This document shows, piece by piece, positions 1-7,061 of a stretch of DNA of 20,319 nucleotides. How positions within the stretch are numbered: position 1 is the first letter of the stretch; the number at the start of each line of letters is the position of its first letter. The notes under the pieces are model-generated. The model did not search any database and was not told the origin of the DNA. It worked only from the letters and a program-made list of their open reading frames with translations. Origin of the DNA: GCA-2693325 sp964011675 (lineage in GTDB: Bacteria; Latescibacterota; UBA2968; UBA8231); the NCBI GenBank assembly GCA_964011675.1, contig CAXGPR010000068.1, positions 1 to 20,319 of the forward strand, given 5' to 3'. The translations under genes were made by a program, and so were the position numbers.

Positions 1-264
1 TATGCCTCGGCCGATGATTATTGGGCATCCAATAGCTGTGTCCATTTCCTATCCGCAATTCGCATACCGGCTCTGATAGTCAATGCGGGTAACGATACGT
101 TTCTCGGGTCGGAATGCTATCCCTTGGAAGCCGTGCGTCCGCTCGACCACGTTTATATGGAGGTGCCAAAAAGCGGAGGACACGTGGGATTTCCCCTAAA
201 GGGAGGCGCTTGCTGGATGGAGCAGCGTGCTCTGCAGTTTTTCAACGAAGTGCTTAGTGACTAG
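1..264 (+). CDS. YheT-like alpha/beta hydrolase, C-terminal part (5' end outside window)
   Basis: This open frame enters at base 1 with no start codon and ends in TAG, leaving 87 C-terminal residues. It carries the end of an alpha/beta-hydrolase fold: a strand followed by NAGNDTFL, where the Asp fits the acid of the catalytic triad, then SGGHVGFPLKGG, whose His fits the catalytic base, and a final WMEQRALQFF helix. GGHVGF followed by W-x-E-x-R is typical of the YheT/EMB8-like hydrolase group, whose natural substrates (probably esters) are poorly known. It converges on the acetyltransferase gene, with 22 bases between the two stops. The nucleophile elbow lies outside the window, so activity cannot be judged. 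The family call is fairly sure; the substrate is unknown. Confidence 0.8.
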   Translation, partial: YASADDYWASNSCVHFLSAIRIPALIVNAGNDTFLGSECYPLEAVRPLDHVYMEVPKSGGHVGFPLKGGACWMEQRALQFFNEVLSD

Positions 265-286
265 GCGCCAACGCGGAAACAATGCG

Positions 287-835
287 TTACGACTCCACGC
301 TCCATTCGGAGCGCAGGAGAGCGTAGAGGCATTGATCCTCAAAATGATCGTAGAGCCATTCGGTTTGGCGCATTATCCCTTCGCAGGTGAAACCTATACG
401 CTCGGGAATCGCTCGACTGCGATTGTTTCCAGTGGCGCAGCGTATCTCGATGCGGTTGAGGTCTAACTCGTTGAAACCATGGTCGATCAGCGTGCGACAC
501 CCCTGCGTTATAAGGCCCTTCCCCTGGTATTCAGCATCGATCCAATAGCCTATTTCGCTCCGTCGTGCTGTCCAGTCTATCGTATTAAAACCGATCATAC
601 CGACGAGTTTATTGGCCGAGAATAGGCCCGCCTCCAGCGCCTCGCGATTGACGTAGCGATCGCGGCAACCCTCGACAAAGCGCAGGGAATCTTCCGGCGT
701 TTTGTTGCGGTCTAACCAGGGAAGCCAGCGCTTGAGGTAGATGCGGTTCTTGTTCGTCAGAGCAAAGAGTGCTGCTGCTTCATGCGCGTCCAAGATACGC
801 ATGTAGGCATCCGCTTTGATTGATAGGTTAAGCAT
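287..835 (-). CDS. GNAT family N-acetyltransferase, RimJ/RimL-like
   Basis: This 182-residue protein has the length and layout of RimJ/RimL/YdaF-type acetyltransferases, which move acetyl from acetyl-CoA to an amino group, often a protein N-terminus. Visible signs are the N-terminal strand and helices with YLKRWLPW (about residues 33-40), the central strand SEIGYWID (93-100), the acetyl-CoA pyrophosphate loop YQGKGLIT (103-110), and NNRSRAIPERIGF (137-149), the signature helix and strand of this subgroup. The start is an ATG with only a weak Shine-Dalgarno. It is the last gene of the minus-strand run 835-4515 and may be transcribed with the dehydrogenase 62 bases upstream, although a palindrome lies in that gap. 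The substrate cannot be read from the sequence. Confidence 0.88.
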   Translation of the reverse strand: MLNLSIKADAYMRILDAHEAAALFALTNKNRIYLKRWLPWLDRNKTPEDSLRFVEGCRDRYVNREALEAGLFSANKLVGMIGFNTIDWTARRSEIGYWIDAEYQGKGLITQGCRTLIDHGFNELDLNRIEIRCATGNNRSRAIPERIGFTCEGIMRQTEWLYDHFEDQCLYALLRSEWSVES

Positions 836-854
836 GCGTTCATCACAGGGTTTG

Positions 855-868
855 TCGCAATATTGCGA
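855..868. promoter_or_regulatory. 14-base perfect palindrome upstream of the acetyltransferase gene
   Basis: TCGCAATATTGCGA is a perfect inverted repeat lying 20 bases before the acetyltransferase start codon, inside a 62-base gap. It could be a dimeric repressor site or a short hairpin in the mRNA. A palindrome of this length is expected about once by chance in 20 kb, so only its position makes it suggestive. Confidence 0.3.
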
Positions 869-897
869 GGAAGATAAAGGGTTTCAGTCGCCGTCCT

Positions 898-1827
898 CTA
901 AGTCGGGGGTGTGCCCATGAAGGGATAGGCTTCTCCTTTTAACCACTCAGGATCCTCAAAAGCCGGTTGGGGATAGGTGTAGAAGCCCTTACCCGTTTTA
1001 CAGCCCAAGTCGCCGCGGGCAACTCGGTCTGTCAATATGGGAGGAGGCGCATCTCGTTCCAAGCCGGATTCGCGATAGTATACGTTTTCTATATCGCAAA
1101 TAACGTCTAAACCGATCCGATCCATCAGCGCAAAAGGTCCCAACTTCATGCCGGTAAAGATCATCCAGGCGCGGTCGACGTTTTCGTGAGAGGTGACTCC
1201 ATCGTTGACCAAGTGAAGCGTCTCGCGCTTTATGGCGCGCCAAACGCGATTAAATATGAATCCCGTGCTTTCTTTATCGACTACTAATGGCGTCACGCCG
1301 ATGCGCTGGGCGCAGCGATAGACAGATTTAATGGTCGCTTCGGACGTGGCGCTTCCGCGCATAAGCTCGACCATTGGGCGATCCCAAATCATGCCGTAAA
1401 AGTGCATGTTGAGCACTTTGTCGTGACGCTCGGTGGCACTTTCAATGGCAGATATCTTAATTGAAGAGCTGTTAGTGGCCAGAATGGTATCTGGCTGGGT
1501 GAGCGCATCCAGTTGTGTAAAGAGCGCGCGTTTTAAATCGAGTCGTTCGGGAATGGCCTCAACGACCATATCTACGCTGGCAACGCCCCGTGTCAAATCC
1601 TCTGTGTACGTCATACGCGTTTGTACCGAACGGGCCTGTGAAGCGTCATATAGTCCTTCGACTATGCGGCGATTGAGTTCGTCGGATACGACCTGCTGCG
1701 ATTTTTTACGCGCAGTTGCAGCCGGCTCTACGAGCGTTGTTCGATAGTCATGGGCAGCGCACTGTAAGCCTATTTGTGTGCCGAGAAATCCAGCTCCGAC
1801 AACGCAGATATGTTCGAATTCACGCAT
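898..1827 (-). CDS. 3-hydroxyacyl-CoA dehydrogenase family protein (NAD-dependent)
   Basis: This single-function 309-residue enzyme oxidises a 3-hydroxyacyl-CoA, or a related 3-hydroxy acid, to the 3-keto form with NAD. The Rossmann domain opens with VVGAGFLGTQIG (9-20). ATNSSSIKIS (118-127) supplies the conserved Ser/Asn. His142 in MHFYG and Glu154 in MVELM are 12 residues apart, as in the catalytic His-Glu pair of the family, and Asn193 in GFIFNRV follows. The helical C-terminal domain contains GPFALMDRIGLDV and the closing KTGKGFYTY. The H-x12-E stretch reads HFYGMIWDRPMVE rather than the usual HFFNPxPxMxLVE, so the substrate may be unusual; CryL- or carnitine-dehydrogenase-like activity is an alternative. 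No hydratase or thiolase gene is nearby. The start is an ATG behind a modest AAAGAG. Confidence 0.88.
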   Translation of the reverse strand: MREFEHICVVGAGFLGTQIGLQCAAHDYRTTLVEPAATARKKSQQVVSDELNRRIVEGLYDASQARSVQTRMTYTEDLTRGVASVDMVVEAIPERLDLKRALFTQLDALTQPDTILATNSSSIKISAIESATERHDKVLNMHFYGMIWDRPMVELMRGSATSEATIKSVYRCAQRIGVTPLVVDKESTGFIFNRVWRAIKRETLHLVNDGVTSHENVDRAWMIFTGMKLGPFALMDRIGLDVICDIENVYYRESGLERDAPPPILTDRVARGDLGCKTGKGFYTYPQPAFEDPEWLKGEAYPFMGTPPT

Positions 1828-1892
1828 TGTTATTCTCTTTCACAGCGTTAGATGATACAAAAGCGGTATACAGGCGTTTGGCCTCTTATTTA

Positions 1893-1921
1893 ACCTGTTG
1901 CTCATGCCGCTCTAAACAGGT
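1893..1921. repeat. Inverted repeat (7-base arms) in the dehydrogenase upstream region
   Basis: ACCTGTT (1893-1899) and AACAGGT (1915-1921) are perfect inverted arms around a 15-base spacer. They lie between the end of the creatininase gene and the start of the dehydrogenase gene. No T-run follows on the minus strand, so it does not look like a terminator. It may be an operator for the dehydrogenase; this is speculative. Confidence 0.25.
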
Positions 1922-1969
1922 CAAGGTATGAAATGGCTTTAATACAGAGGGTTTCGATTTTCAGCAGCT

Positions 1970-2722
1970 TCAATGGCTTTCTCTATCTGTGAATGCCTTG
2001 ATCGTTTGAGACAGGTGGTCTATTACCGCGGCTAGGACCTGCTCACCGTGCTCGGCGCTGGCCTCTCGCGCATCTTCGCCCATTTGCGCAAAGAGGGGAT
2101 GGGATGGGTCAAAGTTGACGCTCGGATGGCGCTTGTTCTCTGGAGGGGGACCTTGCGGAGGCCAAACGTCATCGTGGTGCCCGGCTTTAAGCTCCTCTAA
2201 TTGGACGAACTCTGGAAAGAGGGCCAGGCCCAATGAGGTTTCCTCTTTCGCCGCATGATCGCCCTTGAGCATAACGGCGTCTCCACAAATACTCACCTCT
2301 GTTCCCGCTAGGATGAGGACGTCGGGATAGTCTTCACGCAGCGCGGGTACGACCTGATCCAGAAAGGATTGCCATGGATAGTGGCCGGCCATCAGTACGA
2401 GCACGTGGGCGCCAAAGTCGAGCAGTTGACGGGCTGTTGTGTCTAGTATGTCAGTGATCGCTTCGGGGGACTGGTAGTGGCTCCATTTAAATACGTCATG
2501 GCCGCCGCCGCCGCCCCACCACATGGTAGGTACTATGAGCCCACCCGTTTGCTCCGCAATGCGCTGGCAGGTGCGCTGTGCTTTGATCCCATCAAAGCCT
2601 ATGGGCAGATGCCAGCCGTGGTGTTCTAGTAAACCCAGGGGCCAGAATGCGATGGGTGATTGCTCTAGTTGTGTCTCTAATTGATCAGGGCGGAGCTCTT
2701 CGTAGTTTTTCCATTCGGGCAT
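1970..2722 (-). CDS. Creatininase-family amidohydrolase
   Basis: This 250-residue protein belongs to the metal-dependent creatininase/MftE amidohydrolase family. The signature LGLLEHHGWHLPIGFDG (29-45) matches the family's P-x-G-S-x-E-Q-H-G-P-H-L-P-L-x-T-D and supplies the expected metal ligands (Glu33, His35, Asp44). A later GDHAAKEETSLGLAL matches the His/Glu-x-E-T-S element. The family member GHDVFKW loop follows a glycine run. The reading frame is open 10 codons further up, to 2752, but the ATG at 2722 is preferred because AGGAG sits exactly 5 bases before it. That site overlaps the stop of the beta-propeller gene, so the two are probably co-translated. The cyclic amide or amide substrate is unknown; creatinine itself is unlikely to be assignable from sequence. 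Confidence 0.85.
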   Translation of the reverse strand: MPEWKNYEELRPDQLETQLEQSPIAFWPLGLLEHHGWHLPIGFDGIKAQRTCQRIAEQTGGLIVPTMWWGGGGGHDVFKWSHYQSPEAITDILDTTARQLLDFGAHVLVLMAGHYPWQSFLDQVVPALREDYPDVLILAGTEVSICGDAVMLKGDHAAKEETSLGLALFPEFVQLEELKAGHHDDVWPPQGPPPENKRHPSVNFDPSHPLFAQMGEDAREASAEHGEQVLAAVIDHLSQTIKAFTDRESH

Positions 2723-2727
2723 AGCGT

Positions 2728-2732
2728 CTCCT
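2728..2732 (-). promoter_or_regulatory. Ribosome binding site setting the creatininase start
   Basis: AGGAG on the minus strand lies 5 bases before the ATG at 2722 and partly overlaps the TAG stop of the upstream beta-propeller gene. This favours 2722 over the upstream in-frame ATG at 2752. Confidence 0.7.
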
Positions 2733-4515
2733 ATGATATCGTTGCCGCACATAGACGGTGTTCGTGGGCGAAGAAAATGCGATCTCCAAGAATCGGTCCG
2801 GCAACGGTAAATCCGTTCTCCTTCTCTACAATGGGATCTATGCGCAGGGACTGCAGATCTAGGCGGTAGATGGTTGAACGAGAAAAGCCATATAGGTTGC
2901 CGTCGGGACCTGTTTGTAGACCTAGGTCCAAGGGAGCATCGTCTGGTACCTGTAAAAAGTGGGTGAATTCGAACGCGCGCGGGTCAAATACAAAGAGTGC
3001 CGACCCGCTGCCACCCGTGACGGTTCCATACAGGCGCTCATCGGGCCCTGCGATTAAGGCATTGATAGTGGTATGCTCCACGCTTTGTTCCCAAGTTTTT
3101 TCGTTGCTGCGATAGTCCCAGAGAAAGAGAGCTGCTTGCTCAACGCGCGGCTGCGTTCCCGATCCGCCATGGATTGTGGTTCCAACGGCGATGCGCTCAT
3201 CGTGTTCAAGCCAGGCCATTGTATAGCAGGACGCGTCGCCGCATATATTCATGTGGGCAGAGCGCGTGTCACTCTCTGGGTCATACCAAGATAGCGGTCC
3301 TCCCCATCGCCCGTAGTCGGGTACAGAAGCCGTCCATACGCGTCCTAGCGGGCCCGTCAGCGTGCTGCGCGGTCGATAGGATAACTCGTCCATGCGGCCC
3401 AACTCACGTGGGTTGTGGTCGATTTCTTCGCCAAAACAGTAATCTTGTGACGGGTCGTACACCGAGAGCCGGGCCTGCGGATAGGATGCGATATACATTT
3501 TTCCATTGAGATTAGCCATCGAATAGGCTTCCCCGGTAGAGGTAGAACAGACGCCTAAATCGACGAGATCTCCGCTTTGTGGAGAGTAGCGAAACAGGTG
3601 CAGGGGTAGAATACTAGATCCGTAAATACAGTCATCGGGTCCTCGGTGCACGTAGAAAATTCGACTGCCACTCGCTTCATAGGACAGCTCGATACGGCGT
3701 TCGCTGCCGTTGGGTTGGCTGAGGATGAGCGTCTTGTAGTGCTGCTGTTTGGCATCCGCAAAAGCAAATCGACTCCCGTCGGGCAGCGTGGCCGCAAGTT
3801 GTGCTTCGGGCAAACGCTCGACGGCTATGGCTCGTCCTTCATCAATACAAAAATTCCCCAGCGTTGAGGCGATATACAGAGCGTCATCTGAACCGCGCAT
3901 GAGATTCAGCTCGCTCTCGCCTTTAATGGACACAGGGCCTACAATAGTTTGATTACCCGTTGCGGGATCGTAGCGCACGACGTGTGGTTTGGTCATGCGC
4001 ACGAGGTTGGCAATGCTGCCGTCTCGATCGACCAGAGGATAGTTGTACATATCCTCTTCATCCATGGGGCCGTGGCGCTCGAACACGCCCGTGCGGGGGT
4101 CGTACATGGTCAAATCTGCTTTGGGATAGCTGCCGATCCAAAGGCATCCGTGTTCGTCTTCGTCTATGCGACAGGGGAACGTGGCTGCTTGGGGATTGAT
4201 GGCCCCTAGGTCTATCAATGCATCTTGAATGGGATCGAAACACAGCAGATGACCCGCATAGGCTGAACCGATATAGAGTCGTCCCATGCGGCTCATGTAG
4301 GTGGCTGTAGGGTAGTTCGCCTCGGCCAGCTCTGCTGTGAACTGCCGGCATGCTCCGCTTTCGAGGTCGATTTGAAGGACAAAAAGCCCAGCGGCCTGTT
4401 GGCCCATCACTGCGTAGAGACAGGTCGTGCCATCGGACGTGGTGCCGGGGTGGAGACGTACCCAGTTGACGGAGCGAACCGGTATGCCTATTTCGCAAAT
4501 AGAAGCAGCGTGCAT
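2731..4515 (-). CDS. Large beta-propeller (SMP-30/YVTN-like) protein of unknown function
   Basis: This is a 594-residue protein with recurring blade motifs of the form Y/F-D-P-x-x-G flanked by short strands: LLCFDPIQD, LTMYDPRTG, VVRYDPATG, LFRYSPQSG, LSVYDPSQD, LSWYDPESD and LFVFDPRAF. Each is spaced as one propeller blade, interleaved with G-x-L-Y/W-I-G/A-S strands such as GRLYIGSAY and GCLWIGSYP. This indicates a seven- or eight-bladed propeller like SMP-30/gluconolactonase or vgb-lyase folds. The N-terminus (MHAASICEIG) shows no signal peptide or membrane helix, so a cytoplasmic location is likely. The ATG has AAAGGA 6-7 bases upstream. The stop overlaps the ribosome binding site of the creatininase gene, which suggests a joint role, perhaps a lactonase/lyase step or ligand sensing. 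The exact activity is not recognised. Confidence 0.8.
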   Translation of the reverse strand: MHAASICEIGIPVRSVNWVRLHPGTTSDGTTCLYAVMGQQAAGLFVLQIDLESGACRQFTAELAEANYPTATYMSRMGRLYIGSAYAGHLLCFDPIQDALIDLGAINPQAATFPCRIDEDEHGCLWIGSYPKADLTMYDPRTGVFERHGPMDEEDMYNYPLVDRDGSIANLVRMTKPHVVRYDPATGNQTIVGPVSIKGESELNLMRGSDDALYIASTLGNFCIDEGRAIAVERLPEAQLAATLPDGSRFAFADAKQQHYKTLILSQPNGSERRIELSYEASGSRIFYVHRGPDDCIYGSSILPLHLFRYSPQSGDLVDLGVCSTSTGEAYSMANLNGKMYIASYPQARLSVYDPSQDYCFGEEIDHNPRELGRMDELSYRPRSTLTGPLGRVWTASVPDYGRWGGPLSWYDPESDTRSAHMNICGDASCYTMAWLEHDERIAVGTTIHGGSGTQPRVEQAALFLWDYRSNEKTWEQSVEHTTINALIAGPDERLYGTVTGGSGSALFVFDPRAFEFTHFLQVPDDAPLDLGLQTGPDGNLYGFSRSTIYRLDLQSLRIDPIVEKENGFTVAGPILGDRIFFAHEHRLCAATIS

Positions 4516-4549
4516 GGAGGGTCCTTTGACCTGTTAATATTTGCCCGTA

Positions 4550-4578
4550 AGCATGGCGAGTGAATAGGAATGTGTCAA
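4550..4578 (-). promoter_or_regulatory. Candidate sigma70 promoter for the propeller/creatininase genes
   Basis: On the minus strand a perfect TTGACA (4573-4578) is followed, after 17 bases, by CATGCT (4550-4555), a weak -10. Transcription would begin near 4543, giving a short leader of roughly 28 bases before the propeller ATG at 4515. The -35 and spacing are convincing; the -10 is not. Confidence 0.45.
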
Positions 4579-4620
4579 GGGAATTGAAACGGCGTTTTGC
4601 TCTCAAAAAAAGAGGGGATA

Positions 4621-4692
4621 ATGAATATTAAAAATGGCGTATTAAATGGGGAACGCATCCGTCCATTTGTCTATTGGGCAGTCTCTCGCTGA
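4621..4692 (+). CDS. Possible 23-residue leader ORF coupled to the PfkB kinase gene
   Basis: An ATG at 4621 has GAGG (4612-4615) at 5-base spacing, a better site than any in front of the kinase gene itself. Its 23 codons (beginning MNIKNGVLNG) end in a TGA that overlaps the kinase ATG as TGATG. This could be a leader peptide that couples translation to the kinase. Against it, GATAAT (4617-4622) may be a -10 box, in which case the ORF would not be transcribed. No family is recognised, and the peptide is too short to judge by composition. Confidence 0.3.
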   Translation: MNIKNGVLNGERIRPFVYWAVSR

Positions 4693-5570
4693 TGAGATCG
4701 AGTGTGCTGCAGGGGCCGCGGTGGCTCGTTGTCGGCTCGGCGACGGTAGACTGTATTATCCAAGCCGACAAGCGGGCATACAAGGCTGGTGGGGTGGTGG
4801 TGTACGGCGGATTGAACCTACTTCGTTTGGGGCACGCAGTCGCCGTATGTGCCAACATGGCTTCGAACGACCGAGATGTGATGGCGCTTCTTCGTGAAAA
4901 AGGTGCCCAACTGTATTTGGGAGATGATATGCATACTACGCACTTCATTAACCGAATTGAGGGCGATGATCGACAGCAGGAAATGCCCATAGCAGCTCGG
5001 CCTATTGGACAGACGGATTTACAAAAGGCCGTTAGGCCGTCGGACTATATACTATTGGGACCGCTCCATCCGCATGACGTGGCCGAGGAGGCCCTAGCGT
5101 GGCTGGTTACGCAGGGGAATCCAGTCCTTTGTGCCGATCTACAAGGGCATGTGCGCCGAGTCGAGGGCGACCTTGTGCGGGCTAAGGTCTCGGCTTCTGT
5201 GGAGGGAATACTGCAGGCGGCCCAGTGGGTAAAAGCATCGCAGGATGAGCTCGACCTGCTCTTAGCCTGGGCCCAATGCGATGTCGGACAGCTGATAGAG
5301 CGGTATGGACTGCGAGAAGTTGTTGTAACAAGGGGTTCACAGAGAGGGTATATCCAACACCGAAGAGGGATGCATCTGTTTGAGTCGACGTCGGTTTCAC
5401 GCGTCTGCGATCCGACGGGAGCGGGCGACGTTTTCTTTGCTTGTTATCTCAGCAAACGGATCGTGCAGAAACAGTTGATCTCTGTTGCGGTGTGCGCAGC
5501 TGCGCGTCTGGCCGCAGAACAAGTAAGCGGCACTTTTTTAGCGGCGAACGCGCTAGGTGTGCATCGCTGA
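4692..5570 (+). CDS. PfkB/ribokinase-family carbohydrate or nucleoside kinase
   Basis: This 292-residue protein belongs to the PfkB family, which transfers the ATP gamma-phosphate to a hydroxyl of a sugar, sugar phosphate or nucleoside. It starts directly in the first strand (WLVVGSATVD), then has the substrate-side AGGVVVYGGLNLLRLG glycine segment. The C-terminal signature VCDPTGAGDVFFACYL carries the anion-hole glycines and the catalytic Asp. The family usually runs near 300 residues, so it is full length. The ATG at 4692 overlaps the stop of a short upstream ORF (TGATG). A TTG at 4674 in the same frame would add six residues but has no ribosome binding site. It stands alone between divergent and convergent neighbours, so the substrate cannot be inferred. 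Confidence 0.85.
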   Translation: MRSSVLQGPRWLVVGSATVDCIIQADKRAYKAGGVVVYGGLNLLRLGHAVAVCANMASNDRDVMALLREKGAQLYLGDDMHTTHFINRIEGDDRQQEMPIAARPIGQTDLQKAVRPSDYILLGPLHPHDVAEEALAWLVTQGNPVLCADLQGHVRRVEGDLVRAKVSASVEGILQAAQWVKASQDELDLLLAWAQCDVGQLIERYGLREVVVTRGSQRGYIQHRRGMHLFESTSVSRVCDPTGAGDVFFACYLSKRIVQKQLISVAVCAAARLAAEQVSGTFLAANALGVHR

Positions 5571-5590
5571 TTTGAATCAGCACTCTGCAC
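5559..5590. terminator. Possible bidirectional hairpin between convergent genes
   Basis: GCTGATT (5566-5572) and AATCAGC (5575-5581) form a perfect stem across the 6-base gap between the kinase and dioxygenase stops. Outer arms GTGCA (5559-5563) and TGCAC (5586-5590) can extend it past an interior loop. It overlaps both stop codons. There is no T-run on either side, so it is a weak or Rho-assisted terminator at best. Confidence 0.35.
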
Positions 5591-6416
5591 CGCGCACAGC
5601 ACCGCCAAAGTGCTGCATACGTTCTTCGGTGCTTATCGGGTTGCTTGAGACGGGGCGATAGTGGAATTGTAGTGCGCGGCGAGATTGGGATGAGTGGTTG
5701 GTCGGACTGCCGTGATGAAGTAGGCCGTGCCAAATTAGGCAGCCCCCTGGGGGGAGAGGCACCGCAACGTCGAGTTGACGCTGCACCGCACTGTCGCATA
5801 TTTGCCAGTCGCGCACTTTAAAATGCTCAGCTGGTCCCATGCGATGCGTGCCTGGTAGGATATGCAAACAGCCATTGTCGAGCGTGGCCTGATCGAGGGC
5901 GATCCATACGCCTATAACCGTTGTATCTATTGATAGGTTAAAGTAGGCGTTGTCTTGATGCCAGGGTTTTTCTCGACCTCCCGGATTTTTTAACAAGGCC
6001 ATGTCTTGAAAAAGCTCTGGCGTATCGCCCAATAGGCGCTGCATAAATGCGTGTAGATCTGCGTGGTTTGCAAGGGCTGCAAGGCGTGCGTCATACTCGA
6101 CAAAACTCATTAGTTTACGCACGGGACGATTGTCAGTGCCTTCTATTGATGCTTCGTTCTGCACGCCGCGAAAGTCCTTGTTATTTCCCGCGATGAGGTC
6201 ATCGATAGCAGACTGGGCGTCCCGCACCTGATCTGGAGAAAAGGCGCGTTCGAACGCGATATATCCGCGGTTAAAGAACGCTGATATATCATCGTCCCCG
6301 AAGGAAGAAAAATCGGCTGTATACTCTGTTGATATCCGGTTACCGTACAGATCCCGTTCGTGCGGGGCTTCAGGCTGTTCATCCAAGACGGGAGGGCCTG
6401 CAGGAATTTTGCTCAT
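5577..6416 (-). CDS. Phytanoyl-CoA dioxygenase (PhyH) family Fe(II)/2-oxoglutarate oxygenase
   Basis: This 279-residue protein is a PhyH-type non-haem iron oxygenase, which couples 2-oxoglutarate decarboxylation to hydroxylation of an organic substrate. The metal triad is visible: His153 and Asp155 in PWHQDNAYF, and His235 in LLHHGSPTN. The conserved Arg246/247 in SQSRRALQFHY fits the 2-oxoglutarate anchor. NGCLHILPGTHRMG and LPPGGCLIWH are the usual flanking strands. The N-terminal 40 residues are polar and probably disordered. The start is an ATG without a clear ribosome binding site. It lies 37 bases downstream of the small membrane protein gene at the end of the ribosomal-protein run, so it may be expressed by read-through. 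PhyH paralogues are abundant and diverse, so the substrate cannot be assigned. Confidence 0.9.
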   Translation of the reverse strand: MSKIPAGPPVLDEQPEAPHERDLYGNRISTEYTADFSSFGDDDISAFFNRGYIAFERAFSPDQVRDAQSAIDDLIAGNNKDFRGVQNEASIEGTDNRPVRKLMSFVEYDARLAALANHADLHAFMQRLLGDTPELFQDMALLKNPGGREKPWHQDNAYFNLSIDTTVIGVWIALDQATLDNGCLHILPGTHRMGPAEHFKVRDWQICDSAVQRQLDVAVPLPPGGCLIWHGLLHHGSPTNHSSQSRRALQFHYRPVSSNPISTEERMQHFGGAVRGAEC

Positions 6417-6453
6417 TATAGAATGCGCTTGTCAGTCGTCCCATGATCGCCTT

Positions 6454-6675
6454 TTAATCTGAGGAGTCCTCTTCATTCTGGCGGTCTCTGTGCAATATGG
6501 CCAAGGGCAACAATCCGCAATAGCCCGCGACCAATAGAACGGGCGCCAGCGTAAGCGAAAGAAAACCGTCCGCTGGTGGTATGCGCAGGAATACATAGCC
6601 GAGCATAATACTAGTCAGCCCAGCCGCTAGTATTAGCCAGTTTTTTCGCGTGAACGGGGGGTTAGTAGGTTCCAC
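6454..6675 (-). CDS. Small two-helix membrane protein
   Basis: This 73-residue protein starts at GTG, 14 bases after the rplS stop, and has two hydrophobic helices: about residues 13-32 (WLILAAGLTSIMLGYVFLRI) and 39-62 (around FLSLTLAPVLLVAGYCGLLP). The helices are separated by a short PPADGF turn, and the C-terminus is acidic (NEEDSSD). By the charge pattern, with Arg/Lys before helix 1, both ends probably face the cytoplasm. No domain family is recognised. Short membrane proteins of this design occur near ribosomal-protein genes in several phyla, but no function can be given. It is likely co-transcribed with rplS. Confidence 0.7.
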   Translation of the reverse strand: MEPTNPPFTRKNWLILAAGLTSIMLGYVFLRIPPADGFLSLTLAPVLLVAGYCGLLPLAILHRDRQNEEDSSD

Positions 6676-6689
6676 TGTTGCAGTTCCGT

Positions 6690-7037
6690 TTAGCGCTTCT
6701 CTCTAATGCGGGCAGCACGGCCTTTACGGCTGCGAAGATAAAACAGGCGTGCGCGGCGGACCCGACCACGACGGGTGCACTCAATTTCGGCAATGCGCGG
6801 AGAATGCAGGGGAAAGATCCGCTCTGTTGCAACGCCCTGAGTTATTTTGCGTACGGTGACGGTTTCCTGTATGCCACTCCCTCTACGCTGAATGACAGTG
6901 CCTTCAAAAACCTGCGTGCGCTCTTTGTCGCCCTCGATAACGCGCACGTGAATGCGTAGCGTATCGCCGGATGAAAACTCGGGTAAGTCGGTTTTGAGCT
7001 GATTCGAGGTCAGCTCGCGCATAATGCTTGCGTCCAT
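6690..7037 (-). CDS. rplS: 50S ribosomal protein L19
   Basis: The 115 residues match L19 in length and sequence: SGDTLRIHVRVIEGDKERTQ near 23-42, then FEGTVIQRRGSGIQETVTVRK, and the basic C-terminal block RRGRVRRARLFYLRSRKGRAARIREKR-like tail. L19 sits at the interface of the two ribosomal subunits, by the 23S-16S bridge. The ATG is preceded by AAGGT. It follows trmD by 24 bases, completing the conserved rpsP-rimM-trmD-rplS order. Confidence 0.97.
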   Translation of the reverse strand: MDASIMRELTSNQLKTDLPEFSSGDTLRIHVRVIEGDKERTQVFEGTVIQRRGSGIQETVTVRKITQGVATERIFPLHSPRIAEIECTRRGRVRRARLFYLRSRKGRAARIREKR

Positions 7038-7061
7038 TGTTTACCTTCTGATTTAAGGGGC

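Noticed and set aside
2490..2525. CCG-repeat run as a possible microsatellite
   Set aside because: It encodes a glycine loop in the creatininase-family protein, and a similar run at 7619-7632 encodes the conserved glycine loop of TrmD; both are coding constraint.
4058..4606. A second 182-codon open frame on the - strand over the 5' part of the propeller gene
   Set aside because: The propeller frame has blade motifs and a ribosome binding site; this frame is Arg/His/Ser-rich, without recognisable domains.
4594..4622. GATAAT at 4617-4622 as a definite kinase promoter
   Set aside because: No acceptable -35 lies 16-18 bases upstream (TTGAAA is 27 bases away and TTGCTC 14), so it is kept only as an alternative to the leader ORF.
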